NCBI RefSeq assembly: GCF_001723685.1
Contig: NZ_MCBX01000003.1
Location: 164,241-228,240, forward strand
Direction: 5' to 3'
Origin: Candidatus Marithrix sp. Canyon 246
Lineage (GTDB): Bacteria; Pseudomonadota; Gammaproteobacteria; Beggiatoales; Beggiatoaceae
Length of the DNA stretch: 64,000 bases
The notes under the pieces were generated by a model. It was not told the origin of the DNA and ran no database searches. It worked only from the letters and a program-made list of their open reading frames with translations. Made by a program: the position numbers and the translations under genes. Positions 8,167 through 16,733 of this stretch are shown here, in pieces (the first letter of the stretch is position 1; the number at the start of each line of letters is the position of its first letter).

Positions 8167-9264
8167 TTGAAAAAATATACATTTATAAATGCTATGGTCT
8201 TATCTGCTGCATTAAGCGGCAATGTTTGGGCTGATTTGAAAGATGGATTGGTTGCTTATTATCCGTTTAATGGTAATGCTGAGGATGAATCGGGGAATGG
8301 GAATGATGGAACGGTTAATGGCGCGACGCTGATTGAGGATCGGCTTGGGAATAAAGGAAGTGCTTATAGTTTTGATGGAAATGATGATTATATTTGGATT
8401 GGTGATAAAGGCAAACCAGAAAGAATTACTATCAGTGCTTGGTTTAAAACCACATCTGAAAATGGGTTAGTAATAAGATACCGACTTTATGGTTATGGAA
8501 TAACTTTGAGAGGAAATTCAATACATACTTATATATCTGTAGATAATAGAAATGTATACACTTTGAATACATCAAAAGGTAATTATCAGGATGGTATTTG
8601 GCATCATGTAGTATTGAGTTTTGATGGTGAACAAGCTAATTTGTATGTTGATCGGCTACTAATTACCACTGATAAGCAACATGATTCAAATTCTATATAT
8701 TATCAAACAGGTGGCTTATCTATAGGAAGAGATGGTGATTATTCAAGTAATTATTTTCAAGGTGATATTGATGATCTCAGAATTTACAACCGCGCCCTAT
8801 CAGAATCCGAAATCCAACAACTTTATAAGATTGAAGAGGAAGAACAAGAAAAACCACCAAAAGAAATTTCATCAAAAGCCATTTACGATATAAAAACTAA
8901 AACACTATCTTTAAAAGGTGTTTTAGTTCCATTTTTAGATGGTTTTAGCCGTGAAGAAACTGGTGAAAAAGGAATTTTTAATGTTCAATTACAGGAAAAA
9001 ATTAAAGATGCTTTTGAACTCATACCTTGGAGTATAAATCTCTTAGCTATGTTTGAAGGAAAAGATACTAGCGGCTATATTAACTATGATCATGAAGCCA
9101 GATCAGTTTATATTCCTTGTTTTAAAGTTGCTACAATTGCTGAAATAGGTGATGGAATTGAAGGAAAAGTTATATTTTACAAGGATGTAACTATGAAGCA
9201 ATGGAATCAATCCTATCCAATATTTCATATTAAAGATATGACTAAAGCTGATAGTTGTAAATAA
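8167..9264 (+). CDS. Secreted LamG/concanavalin-like lectin domain protein, copy 1
   Basis: 365 aa with a TTG start and an AAAGGA ribosome site about 10 bp upstream; the paralogue at 44113 uses the same TTG. A signal peptide (FINAMVLSAALSGNVWA) is followed by DGLVAYYPFNGNAEDESGNGNDG, a LamG jelly-roll (about 28-215; WHHVVLSFDG, IDDLRIYNRALSESEIQQLY), a Glu/Pro linker and a C-terminal domain I do not recognise (about 235-365). LamG domains bind glycans or matrix. The central LamG part differs strongly from copy 2 while both ends are nearly identical, as in a domain-swapped paralogue family. Confidence 0.85.
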   Translation: MKKYTFINAMVLSAALSGNVWADLKDGLVAYYPFNGNAEDESGNGNDGTVNGATLIEDRLGNKGSAYSFDGNDDYIWIGDKGKPERITISAWFKTTSENGLVIRYRLYGYGITLRGNSIHTYISVDNRNVYTLNTSKGNYQDGIWHHVVLSFDGEQANLYVDRLLITTDKQHDSNSIYYQTGGLSIGRDGDYSSNYFQGDIDDLRIYNRALSESEIQQLYKIEEEEQEKPPKEISSKAIYDIKTKTLSLKGVLVPFLDGFSREETGEKGIFNVQLQEKIKDAFELIPWSINLLAMFEGKDTSGYINYDHEARSVYIPCFKVATIAEIGDGIEGKVIFYKDVTMKQWNQSYPIFHIKDMTKADSCK

Positions 9265-9374
9265 TTTTGTAAGTTGGGCTGATGACAGAAAGCCCAACAA
9301 TGCCACTGCCATAAATTCTACAATTCTGTAAATTCTGATTCAGACAAACAATATTGTAAAAACTCTTCCATATG

Positions 9375-9443
9375 AGTACAGCGAATTACGTGGATAAACT
9401 AATAAATGTGATAAATCCGTTTATCCACGTCATTCGCTGTACT
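9375..9443. repeat. Palindrome family 2, copy 1
   Basis: Arms agtacagcgaattacgtgga and tccacgtcattcgctgtact pair around an A/T-rich centre. Related copies lie at 27072-27144 and 32678-32750, and a partial inverted one at 42265-42318. Confidence 0.8.
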
Positions 9444-9460
9444 TATTTTATGTATATTTT

Positions 9461-9535
9461 CATATTCCATTTCAACGCTGGATATTTCTACATAAGTACC
9501 AATTATATCACTAGATAATTTCTTTAAACCCATAT
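9461..9535 (-). pseudogene. Internally deleted endonuclease V fragment
   Basis: On the minus strand this reads MGLKKLSSDIIGTYVEISSVEMEYE. It resembles the nfi start (MDLNKLSN) fused directly to its later segment (EIIDTYVEKTSVEMEYI), so about 60 codons between are missing and the rest of the gene is absent. Confidence 0.65.
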
Positions 9536-9542
9536 ATTAAAC

Positions 9543-10373
9543 ATGACAAACAAAATTAAATTAATCGAACAATTGTTACCAAACAAATACAAAAACCATC
9601 CAATTTGGATATCACTAACAATTTTATTAGGATTTATTCTATACCAATGTACTGACACTAATGTTCAACCTAACTTTCCTGAATCCGCTTGGCTACCAAC
9701 AGCAAATAATTATCCAAACCCAATTACACCGCTTGATCGTATTGGTTATGTAGTTGGTTATGATGAACAGCGTAAAAATCCAGCATGGGTATTCTATCAT
9801 TTAGCCCTAATAGAAAAAAAACCAGCTGGTATTTCAAAACGACCAAGTAAATTTAATACCGACATGACTACAGAAGCCAAAGTATCACATAAAGATTATA
9901 CCCATAGCGGCTATGATCGAGGGCATATGGCACCAAACTATGGTATTTCCACTCGTTATGGAAGACAAGCACAAGTAGAAACCTTCTTAATGTCAAACAT
10001 TGTGCCTCAAAAATCTAACTTAAATCGAGGCGTTTGGCGAGAATTAGAAATGAAAGTAGCAAAATTAGCCAATCGTTTCGATAGCGTATATATATACACT
10101 GGTCCAATTTATGATAATCAGATTGAAACAATCGGTAAAAATAAAATAGAAATTCCAGATAGCTTCTATAAAATCATAGTAGATTTAGAAAACAATACCC
10201 CTCGCGCACTGGCGTTTATAATGCCACAAAACGTCAAGCGCAAAGATGAACCAGAAAATTTTTTAACTAGCATTGACGAAATTGAAAAACAAACAGGCTT
10301 AGACTTTTTTGCAGACTTAGAAGATTCATATGAATCTCAATTTGAAGCTAAAACAGCTAAACAAATTTGGTAA
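9543..10373 (+). CDS. DNA/RNA non-specific endonuclease (NUC1/EndoG family)
   Basis: 276 aa. A membrane-anchor segment (HPIWISLTILLGFILY, about 18-35) precedes a beta-beta-alpha metal nuclease with the signature YDRGHMAPNYGIS (catalytic His) and the Mg-binding asparagine region SNIVPQKSNLNRGVWRELE. Such enzymes cut DNA and RNA without sequence preference, often in the periplasm for nutrient use or DNA turnover. The anchored N-terminus suggests action outside the cytoplasm. It stands alone; a 33-bp palindrome follows at 10417. Confidence 0.9.
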   Translation: MTNKIKLIEQLLPNKYKNHPIWISLTILLGFILYQCTDTNVQPNFPESAWLPTANNYPNPITPLDRIGYVVGYDEQRKNPAWVFYHLALIEKKPAGISKRPSKFNTDMTTEAKVSHKDYTHSGYDRGHMAPNYGISTRYGRQAQVETFLMSNIVPQKSNLNRGVWRELEMKVAKLANRFDSVYIYTGPIYDNQIETIGKNKIEIPDSFYKIIVDLENNTPRALAFIMPQNVKRKDEPENFLTSIDEIEKQTGLDFFADLEDSYESQFEAKTAKQIW

Positions 10374-10416
10374 ATATGACTTATATAGTTATAATTACTA
10401 TCTGAAGTCGGGTTTT

Positions 10417-10449
10417 AGACCTGACAGGTTTTAAAAACCTGTCAGGTCT
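10417..10449. repeat. 33-bp palindrome, copy 3
   Basis: Same family and orientation (centre ttttaaaaa) as copies 1 and 2. It lies between the endonuclease and the M48 peptidase genes. Confidence 0.95.
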
Positions 10450-10484
10450 TGCGCCTAGATTAATTCTTAAAACAGGAAAATCTT

Positions 10485-11258
10485 ATGAAACTAAAATCAG
10501 CTTTTATGGCAACAATAACACTGCTAGTATTAGTCAGTTGCGCTACATCCCCTTTAGGGCGCAAACAAGTGATGATGATGCCAGACACTCAATTAAACCA
10601 AATGGGCATAAAAAGTTTTGCAGCTTATAAACAAAAACTACCAATAGAAAGAGATTCTACTACTAATCGTTATGTTCGTTGTATTGCAAATGCGATTTTA
10701 ACTGCCGCTAATTTACCTGCTAATCAATGGGAAGTCGTAGTATTTCGTGATGATTCAGCAAATGCTTTTGCTGTGCCCGGCAATAAAATTGGTGTACATA
10801 CAGGTTTAATAGATATTTCTGAAAATCAACACCAATTAGCCGCTGTAATAGGGCATGAAGTGTCTCATGTGCTGGCTAAACATAGTAATGAACGCGCTTC
10901 TCAAGGTGCTCTTTTAAATACAGGATTAAATGTAGCTCAACAACTTGGTAAAAATCAAATGATAATGGGCTTATTAGGTTTAGGCGCTCAATTTGGAGTA
11001 ATGTTACCTTTTAGTCGTATTCATGAAATTGAGGCTGATGAACATGGCTTGTATTTAATGTCAGCGGCAGGATTTAATCCTAATGAAAGTGTGAGATTAT
11101 GGCAGAATATGAGTAAAGGCGGTGGTAAACCTCCTGAATTTTTATCAACCCATCCATCTGGGCAAACTCGTATTAGCCGCTTAAATCAGGCAATGCCTAA
11201 AGCTATGAGAAATTATAATCAAGCACAAGCGAGTGGCAGAAAACCACGTTGCGGATAA
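10485..11258 (+). CDS. M48-family metallopeptidase lipoprotein (LoiP/YggG-like)
   Basis: 257 aa. The signal peptide ends in a lipobox (LLVLVSC, Cys at about 19), so this is a lipoprotein. The zinc motif HEVSH (in VIGHEVSHVLAKHSNE) and the third ligand in EIEADEHGLYLMSAAGFNP are intact, and a LSTHPSGQTRISRL C-terminus is typical of Oma1/LoiP-type peptidases. These degrade damaged envelope proteins at the outer membrane. It is monocistronic, and its 3' end faces the terminator of the minus-strand array. Confidence 0.92.
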   Translation: MKLKSAFMATITLLVLVSCATSPLGRKQVMMMPDTQLNQMGIKSFAAYKQKLPIERDSTTNRYVRCIANAILTAANLPANQWEVVVFRDDSANAFAVPGNKIGVHTGLIDISENQHQLAAVIGHEVSHVLAKHSNERASQGALLNTGLNVAQQLGKNQMIMGLLGLGAQFGVMLPFSRIHEIEADEHGLYLMSAAGFNPNESVRLWQNMSKGGGKPPEFLSTHPSGQTRISRLNQAMPKAMRNYNQAQASGRKPRCG

Positions 11259-11263
11259 GAGGC

Positions 11264-11331
11264 AAAAAAAAAGCCTTTCACGAAAGTGAAAGGCAAAACC
11301 ACACAAAAAGGAGAAGTCAATAATAAAATAT
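11264..11331 (-). ncRNA. Predicted small RNA, array unit D
   Basis: Promoter-like TTGAGT (11366-11361), 17-bp spacer, TATATC (11343-11338). The transcript would start near 11331 and carry CTCCTTTTTGTG (about 11314-11303). It would end in a strong terminator with stem gcctttcac/gtgaaaggc, a four-base loop and a nine-T run (11272-11264). The terminator also faces the M48 gene end and could serve it from the other strand less well. Predicted length is about 68 nt. Confidence 0.5.
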
Positions 11332-11364
11332 ATTCAAGATATATTCCACTTCTTTCTGCTACTC

Positions 11365-11426
11365 AAAAAAAACCGTTCAATCTATGAGAGAACGGCTAAA
11401 TTACATAAAGGAGGAATGCGATTCAA
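11365..11426 (-). ncRNA. Predicted small RNA, array unit C
   Basis: Promoter-like TTGTGA (11460-11455), 16-bp spacer, TATTGT (11438-11433). The transcript of about 62 nt carries GCATTCCTCCTTTATG, with CCTCC at 11414. It ends in the hairpin ccgttc/gaacgg followed by eight Ts (11372-11365). The T-run itself supplies the start of the next unit's -35 box (TTGAGT). Confidence 0.5.
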
Positions 11427-11473
11427 ATATATACAATATTCATTCCATCTAACTTCACAATACATAAGACAAT

Positions 11474-11543
11474 AAAAAACCCCTTAACCAGAATAATTAA
11501 GGGGCTAAATGAGTACATAAAGGAGAAATGTACATATCGAATA
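11474..11543 (-). ncRNA. Predicted small RNA, array unit B
   Basis: Promoter-like TTGACT (11577-11572), 16-bp spacer, TAATAT (11555-11550), the best consensus of the set. The transcript of about 70 nt carries TTTCTCCTTTATGTA, with CTCC at about 11525. It ends in stem ccccttaa/ttaagggg followed by TTTTTTATT (to about 11471). Confidence 0.5.
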
Positions 11544-11575
11544 TATGCAATATTATTACCATATTTATTGAAGTC

Positions 11576-11632
11576 AAAAAAAAACCTCTCGACTAAGAGA
11601 GGTTAAAACATAAAGGAGGAATGCAATGATGT
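11576..11632 (-). ncRNA. Predicted small RNA, array unit A
   Basis: Promoter-like TTGAAT (11667-11662), 17-bp spacer, TATATG (11644-11639), just beyond the hemerythrin stop codon. The transcript of about 57 nt carries GCATTCCTCCTTTATGT, with CCTCC at 11619. It ends in stem cctctc/gagagg followed by nine Ts (11584-11576). This terminator could also end the hemerythrin mRNA. Confidence 0.5.
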
Positions 11633-11681
11633 TTTAAGCATATAATATGCCATAAAATCATATTCAAACCTCACAATAATC

Positions 11682-14282
11682 TCAAGCTGGAATCAATACA
11701 TCACCAAAATCATCTAATATATCAAATCGTGATTTTTCAACTTTTTGTGTCTTTGCATGATCTTGAGCTTGCATTTGAAGAATGCTTAAAATATGCTGAT
11801 GTAACCAATTAGTAATAAAATTGATTATTTCTTCAGCGGCAAACATTTCAACCTTAACTAATTGTGTTTGTGTTTCTAATAACTTAGCTGAAAGCTCATC
11901 ATATTCATCTTGATGATAATCAAGATTGGAATAATTACGTTCCTTGAAAATTCTTTCTTCAGTTTGAAAATGATAATTCATAAAGTTAAACTAAACCCTC
12001 TATGTCGCCATAAAGAACTCGTCTTCAGAACCGGACGTGAGACTTTCACCTCATCCGGCTCCCCCCATGTGGTCCTCATCGGTGCGCACCTTTTACTAAT
12101 CTTTTAGCTCAATATAACTCATCACCGTCATAATATGATTTTCCAGCCTGTACCTTGACGTGTCTTTTTATCTTGGTATCTGTATATTTAATCAATATTT
12201 GATCTACGATTCCGTCTTTTTTCGTGGCAAAGCACCATTTTCTTGTACCAATGGTGTGGAAATACTTGCCTACTATCCATTTTTTTCCTTTGGAATTGTG
12301 CCTTCTTTTGGCCCATGCCCAAAGTTTTTGCCACATCAAATAGTCCAACTTTTGAAATGTTTCTGAAGCCACGCAAGTTTTGTAATAGTTTGCCCACCCC
12401 CTAATTATTGGGTTTAAACGCCAAATTACTTGTTCTTGATTCGCTGCTTTCATTTGTCTCAGCACTTCTTTGATCTTGTTTGAATGTGTTTCTATGGATT
12501 TTTTACTTGGTTTTATGAGTGTCTTGAAACCTTGTTTGTTCGCGAAATTCCTTGCTTCGTAACCAGTGGTTTTATTCTCGTAGTGCCTGCAATTGAAACC
12601 CAAAAAATCAAACCCTTCTGTGCTATGCACAATTTTAGTTTTTTCTTCTGATAATTCCAGACCACGAACCTTTAACCATTCAGCTATTATTGGCTTAGAA
12701 TCTTCTATAACTTTTTTGTTTTCGTGCATTACCACAAAGTCATCGACATATCTTACGACTCTGATTTGACCATGACTTCTGTATCCTTTCTCTCTTAGCT
12801 TTTCACATAAATAACCTTCCATTCCATCTAAGGTTATATTAGCTAAAAGTGGGCTGATAATTCCGCCTTGCGGCGTGCCAATATCTGACGCTTGGAATTT
12901 TTGGTTTTCCATTACGCCTGCTTTTAACCATTGTTTAATAGTAGCTTTAGCGGCTTTACCATCTATTAGACTTAGCAAATGGTTGTGGTCAATGTTATCG
13001 AAACAAGCTTTGATGCCCGCGTCCAGTACCCATTTCTGTTTATGAGATAGACATTTGAAAATGTCTTCCAGAGCATCGTGGGTACTGTGTGCCGGCCTGA
13101 AGCCATAACTATTAGGCTCAAAAGTTGCCTCAAACTGAGGTTCTATAGCAGTTTTGATTATTCCTTGAACCACTCTATCTTTGATAGTTGGTATCCATAC
13201 CCTTCTTATTGGTTTTGCACGATAATTTTTGAATGATGATTGGGCAAGTTCCATTAACTCTTTAACTAATTCTTTCTTTTGTAAAGAACTTAATGATTTA
13301 ATCTTCCCAGAATTATCTTGTGTGATTATGCGAACGTTCAAGAGTATCGAGCAACTACTTCGTAAAAGTAGTTTACTTAAAGCTTTTGCTTGTTTAAGTT
13401 GACCAGTTTTGGTGGCTTTATAAATACGCTTTTGCAAATTAAAAACTCTGTTCTCAACTTTTTTCCAGACAATATCCTGCCATTCCCACTTATCTATTAG
13501 ATAAGTCTTCTCAATATAGTTTTCGTTTAAAGTTTCTACTGTTATCATTTTACAATGTCTATTCACCCTGTTTATCAAGGGATTTACTATTTACGATTTA
13601 CTCTCCATATGACACTAAGGTAATCCTATATCCATATAATTTCCCCTTAGTTCCTACCCGGATGCTGCGCTATCAGTTGACTGCTGACCTCGTGTGTTGC
13701 AAAACTACCACAACAGAGTGCTTTACTACACCCGTTTTTCCTCGTTCCGATAAAAATGTATTCATTGATCGTTTAGGCTTTAGCTTTACGCCGAGGTTCT
13801 TGAGTTGATTAAATCACAGACTATGAACTGTGATTTACTAACCTGTTGTGTCCTTTCGAATTACCGACGCTTCAAACGCTAATTTCTTGCGTAGCCATAC
13901 TATCTTGCTTGCCTTTCATCCTTTTACGGCTTTTTACCCTTGCTCAACCAGCAACGTGTCATTGCGCCAGCCGGGTAATGCTTTTGAACATATTTCAACT
14001 AATGTTCTGGGTTTTTAACCCTACCATTTTTATCAGTTATACTGAACTCCTGTTCAGTACTCTAATCCCTGAATACTACTTCGATTTCAGTTAGTTAGAA
14101 ACGAGTCGCACCATAGTAAATTCATTAAAATACCATCTGAATAAACTATGATCTACAAGCTTATTCTGCCACGCTTTATAAGCGTTTTCAAGATTATTAA
14201 TTAAAGTAATTAGTTCTTGATGTTCTTCATCAATATCATTAATATTTACGCAATACTCATTAGACCATGTTATCAAAGCCAT
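11682..14282 (-). CDS. Hemerythrin gene interrupted by a group II intron
   Basis: Exon 1 is 14282-14112 (MALITWSNEYCVNINDIDEEHQELI...NEFTM) and exon 2 is 11984-11682 (FMNYHFQTEERIF...). Removing 14111-11985 joins them in frame as NEFTM-FMNYHF and restores the hemerythrin iron ligands: HQELI, HFQTEE, YHQDEYDEL and NWLHQHIL. The product is about 157 aa. Hemerythrins hold a di-iron site that binds oxygen and serve oxygen sensing or storage. The start at 14282 has an AAAGGAGAC ribosome site; a longer frame to 14306 is less likely. Function depends on intron splicing. Confidence 0.85.
11985..14111 (-). mobile_element. Group II intron
   Basis: 2127 bp. The 5' end is GTGCGACTCG (14111-14102), matching the GUGYG consensus, and the 3' end is AC (11985), matching AY. 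Domain V is visible at about 12062-12027 (GAGCCGGATGAGG...GAAAGT...ACGTCCGGTTC), followed by a short domain VI. The maturase gene lies inside. Bases 13579-14111 are the structured domains I-III and hold no gene I can support. All parts needed for splicing appear present. Confidence 0.9.
12109..13548 (-). CDS. ltrA: Group II intron reverse transcriptase/maturase
   Basis: 479 aa from the ATG at 13548 (MITVETLNENYIEK); an upstream ATG at 13578 adds ten residues that do not look family-like. The reverse transcriptase has RRVWIPTIKDRVVQGII, NSYGFRPAHSTHDAL, GTPQGGIISPLLANI and the catalytic RYVDDFVV. Maturase domain X follows (RGWANYYK). The C-terminus ends at SYYDGDELY, exactly where related proteins continue into an HNH endonuclease domain. 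Mobility would therefore rely on an endonuclease-independent route. It helps splicing of the surrounding intron. Confidence 0.93.
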   Translation of the reverse strand: MITVETLNENYIEKTYLIDKWEWQDIVWKKVENRVFNLQKRIYKATKTGQLKQAKALSKLLLRSSCSILLNVRIITQDNSGKIKSLSSLQKKELVKELMELAQSSFKNYRAKPIRRVWIPTIKDRVVQGIIKTAIEPQFEATFEPNSYGFRPAHSTHDALEDIFKCLSHKQKWVLDAGIKACFDNIDHNHLLSLIDGKAAKATIKQWLKAGVMENQKFQASDIGTPQGGIISPLLANITLDGMEGYLCEKLREKGYRSHGQIRVVRYVDDFVVMHENKKVIEDSKPIIAEWLKVRGLELSEEKTKIVHSTEGFDFLGFNCRHYENKTTGYEARNFANKQGFKTLIKPSKKSIETHSNKIKEVLRQMKAANQEQVIWRLNPIIRGWANYYKTCVASETFQKLDYLMWQKLWAWAKRRHNSKGKKWIVGKYFHTIGTRKWCFATKKDGIVDQILIKYTDTKIKRHVKVQAGKSYYDGDELY

Positions 14283-14351
14283 TTTGTGTCTCCTTTTATG
14301 TACCAAATAAGAGCTAACTATCTTCTATAGTTAGTACTTATTGTTTTTTTT
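14280..14351 (+). ncRNA. Predicted antisense small RNA, unit E
   Basis: Opposite the hemerythrin leader. Promoter-like TTTACG (14245-14250), 17-bp spacer, TGTTAT (14268-14273), then GTCTCCTTTTATGTA (about 14288-14302). The hairpin aataag..ctaactat/atagttag..cttatt (14306-14321 with 14327-14342) leads into eight Ts. The layout matches units A-D, but on the other strand. The same hairpin on the minus strand is simply the hemerythrin 5' leader, so the direction of function is open. Confidence 0.4.
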
Positions 14352-14544
14352 ATGGGTTAATAGATATTTTTCACTTAATTAAAATGGTCACTTTTTAAAA
14401 AAGTTTATATGCAATTCCTACCCAAATCAGTACATATACTATTATAACAATATCCTAGATTGTTATCTAGCTTTTTACATCATATATATGGCAAAGTTCG
14501 TGAATATAATAATTCATATTATTTTTTACTATTGAGAGTCAACC

Positions 14545-16251
14545 TTGAAACAATATATAAGCAATCTTTTTACTCAAGCATTAACTGAATTAAAAAATCA
14601 AAACATAATCCCTGAAACCGTCAATGTTTCTATAGAACGAACTCGTGATAAAAATCATGGAGATTTTGCTTGTAATGCCGCTTTAATTTTAGCTAAAACT
14701 GCCGCCATGCCTCCGCGTGCTTTGGCAGAAAAAATTATTAAACAATTAAATAATAATAATCCTGCTATAAAAAAATTTGAAATTGCGGGTCCGGGATTTA
14801 TCAATGTATTTTTAACGCCACAAGCTTATTCTAAAGTCATAACAGATATATTAGAAAATAAAGACAAATATGGACACAGTAATATTGGTGCTGGGCAATC
14901 AGTAATGATTGAATTTGTTTCCGCCAATCCTACTGGTCCATTACATGTTGGACATGGGCGTGGTGCTGCTTATGGTGCGGCATTAGCTAATTTATTATCT
15001 GCTGTTTCTTATAAAGTGCATAAAGAATATTATATTAATGACGCTGGCAGACAAATGGATATTTTGGCAATTAGTGTCTGGTTACGTTATTTAGAATTGG
15101 CTGGAGAAACTTTGAACTTCCCTGCTAATGCTTATCAAGGAGATTATATTTGGGATATAGCAGCTAGTCTTCATCGTGAGCAAGGCGATAAATGGCGACA
15201 TACTAGCAGTGTAGTATTTGATAATCTTCCAGATATTGCTGATAAAGAATTACATATTGATGGTTTAATTCAACGTTGTCAACAATTGCTTGGTGAGAGC
15301 GAATATAAGATAATTTTTCAACGCGCTTTAGATGTAATTACAGAAAATATTCGTCTTGATTTAGAACAATTTGGTGTGGTTTATGATCAATGGTTTCCTG
15401 AATCACGTCTAACTTCTTGCATTGATCGTTTAGCAGAACACACTTATAAAAAAGATGGTGCTTTATGGTTTAAATCCACTACTTTTGGTGATGAAAAAGA
15501 TCGAGTGCTGGTTCGTGACAATGGACAATTTACCTATTTTGCTTCAGATGTCGCTTATCATTTAAATAAATTTGAACGTAATTTTGATAAAATAATTAAT
15601 ATTTGGGGTGCAGATCATCATGGTTATGTGGCACGAGTCAAAGCGGCAATCACTGCACTTGGCATGGATGCAGAACGTTTAAAAGTATTATTAGTACAAT
15701 TTGCGGCACTATATCGTGGCAAAGAACGTTTAAAAATGTCCACTCGTAGTGGCGAATTTGTAACCTTACGTGAATTACGTCAAGAAGTTGGAACTGATGC
15801 TGCTCGCTTTTTTTATATACAACGTAAATCTGAACAGCATTTAAACTTCGATTTAGAATTAGCTAAATCTCAATCGAATGAAAATCCAATTTATTATATA
15901 CAATATGCACACGCACGAATCTCAAGTGTATTTCGCAAACTAGATAATATAAAATATGAAAATGCAAATTTGGAATTGTTAAGTAATAAACACGAACAAG
16001 CTTTATTTGTGACATTATCGCGTTATCCAGAAATGATAGAAAACGCAGCCGCTGTCTATGAACCACATCAAATTACATATTATTTACGTGAACTAGCACA
16101 ACAATTCCATACATTTTATGATGCAAATAAAATTTTAATAGATGATCAAGACGACTTACGTAATGCTCGTTTAAGTTTAATTGCCGCTATACAACAAGTA
16201 TTACGTAATGGTTTAACCATTATAGGTGTAAAAGCACCAGAGGTAATGTAA
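14545..16251 (+). CDS. argS: Arginyl-tRNA synthetase
   Basis: 568 aa, close to the usual 570-580. It charges tRNA-Arg in the cytoplasm. The N-terminal Add1 domain (YISNLFTQALTEL) precedes the class I HIGH-type motif GPLHVGHGRG (about 131-140) and the KMSKS-equivalent KMSTRSG (about 397); the anticodon-binding DALR domain ends the protein. It starts at TTG, since no ATG fits the family N-terminus. The SPOR-domain gene follows 2 bp after its stop, a common gammaproteobacterial pair. Confidence 0.96.
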   Translation: MKQYISNLFTQALTELKNQNIIPETVNVSIERTRDKNHGDFACNAALILAKTAAMPPRALAEKIIKQLNNNNPAIKKFEIAGPGFINVFLTPQAYSKVITDILENKDKYGHSNIGAGQSVMIEFVSANPTGPLHVGHGRGAAYGAALANLLSAVSYKVHKEYYINDAGRQMDILAISVWLRYLELAGETLNFPANAYQGDYIWDIAASLHREQGDKWRHTSSVVFDNLPDIADKELHIDGLIQRCQQLLGESEYKIIFQRALDVITENIRLDLEQFGVVYDQWFPESRLTSCIDRLAEHTYKKDGALWFKSTTFGDEKDRVLVRDNGQFTYFASDVAYHLNKFERNFDKIINIWGADHHGYVARVKAAITALGMDAERLKVLLVQFAALYRGKERLKMSTRSGEFVTLRELRQEVGTDAARFFYIQRKSEQHLNFDLELAKSQSNENPIYYIQYAHARISSVFRKLDNIKYENANLELLSNKHEQALFVTLSRYPEMIENAAAVYEPHQITYYLRELAQQFHTFYDANKILIDDQDDLRNARLSLIAAIQQVLRNGLTIIGVKAPEVM

Positions 16252-16253
16252 TT

Positions 16254-16733
16254 ATGGCAACTAGAAGGCGACGTACACAACAAAATTCTTGCCCACCGGG
16301 TTGGACTTGGTTATTAGTTGGATTTTTTATGGGGGTATTTGTATCATTTTTATTTTATTTACAAAAAACGCCTCCTCAAAAAGCCACAATACCAGCACCA
16401 GTGTCTGAAAAACCACTGCCATATGGAAAATTTGAATTTTATTATCCTTCAGTAATAAAAACTGAAACTAATAAACCAGTAACAGAATTAGTCACAAATC
16501 CCGGTAGATATTTATTACAAGTTGGTTCTTATCGAGAACAAGATGGTGCTGAAGGATTAAAAAGACATATAGAATCATTCGGTATAACAACTAATATTGC
16601 AAAAACTAACTTGACTAACAAAGGGCGTTGGTATCGAGTTCAAATTGGACCATTTACAGATTTAAATAAATTAAATCAAACCAGCGCGAAATTAAAAGCC
16701 AACGGTATAAATGCGATTGTTAGAAAATATTAA
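16254..16733 (+). CDS. SPOR-domain membrane protein (FtsN-like)
   Basis: 159 aa. A short basic cytoplasmic start (MATRRRRTQQ) precedes one membrane span (about 17-39, WTWLLVGFFMGVFVSFLFYL), a Pro-rich periplasmic linker and a C-terminal SPOR domain (about 82-159; GRYLLQVGSYREQDGAEGLK, WYRVQIGPF). SPOR domains bind denuded septal peptidoglycan, so a role in cell division is likely. It sits directly after argS, as FtsN-like genes do in many gammaproteobacteria. Confidence 0.88.
   Translation: MATRRRRTQQNSCPPGWTWLLVGFFMGVFVSFLFYLQKTPPQKATIPAPVSEKPLPYGKFEFYYPSVIKTETNKPVTELVTNPGRYLLQVGSYREQDGAEGLKRHIESFGITTNIAKTNLTNKGRWYRVQIGPFTDLNKLNQTSAKLKANGINAIVRKY

Larger units (their letters stand above)
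9265..9542. other. Intergenic region with remnants
   Basis: Holds a gttgggct...agcccaac hairpin (about 9274-9299), a palindrome (9375-9443) and a degraded nfi piece (9461-9535). The part from 9240 to 9443 recurs inverted at 42265-42425. Confidence 0.7.

Noticed and set aside
13846..14094. An 82-codon plus-strand reading frame upstream of the maturase
   Set aside because: It lies wholly in the structured 5' domains of the group II intron on the opposite strand and has no domain signal.
14352..14544. A gene or RNA between hemerythrin and argS
   Set aside because: It is AT-rich with scattered stops on both strands, and I see nothing beyond a likely argS promoter region.
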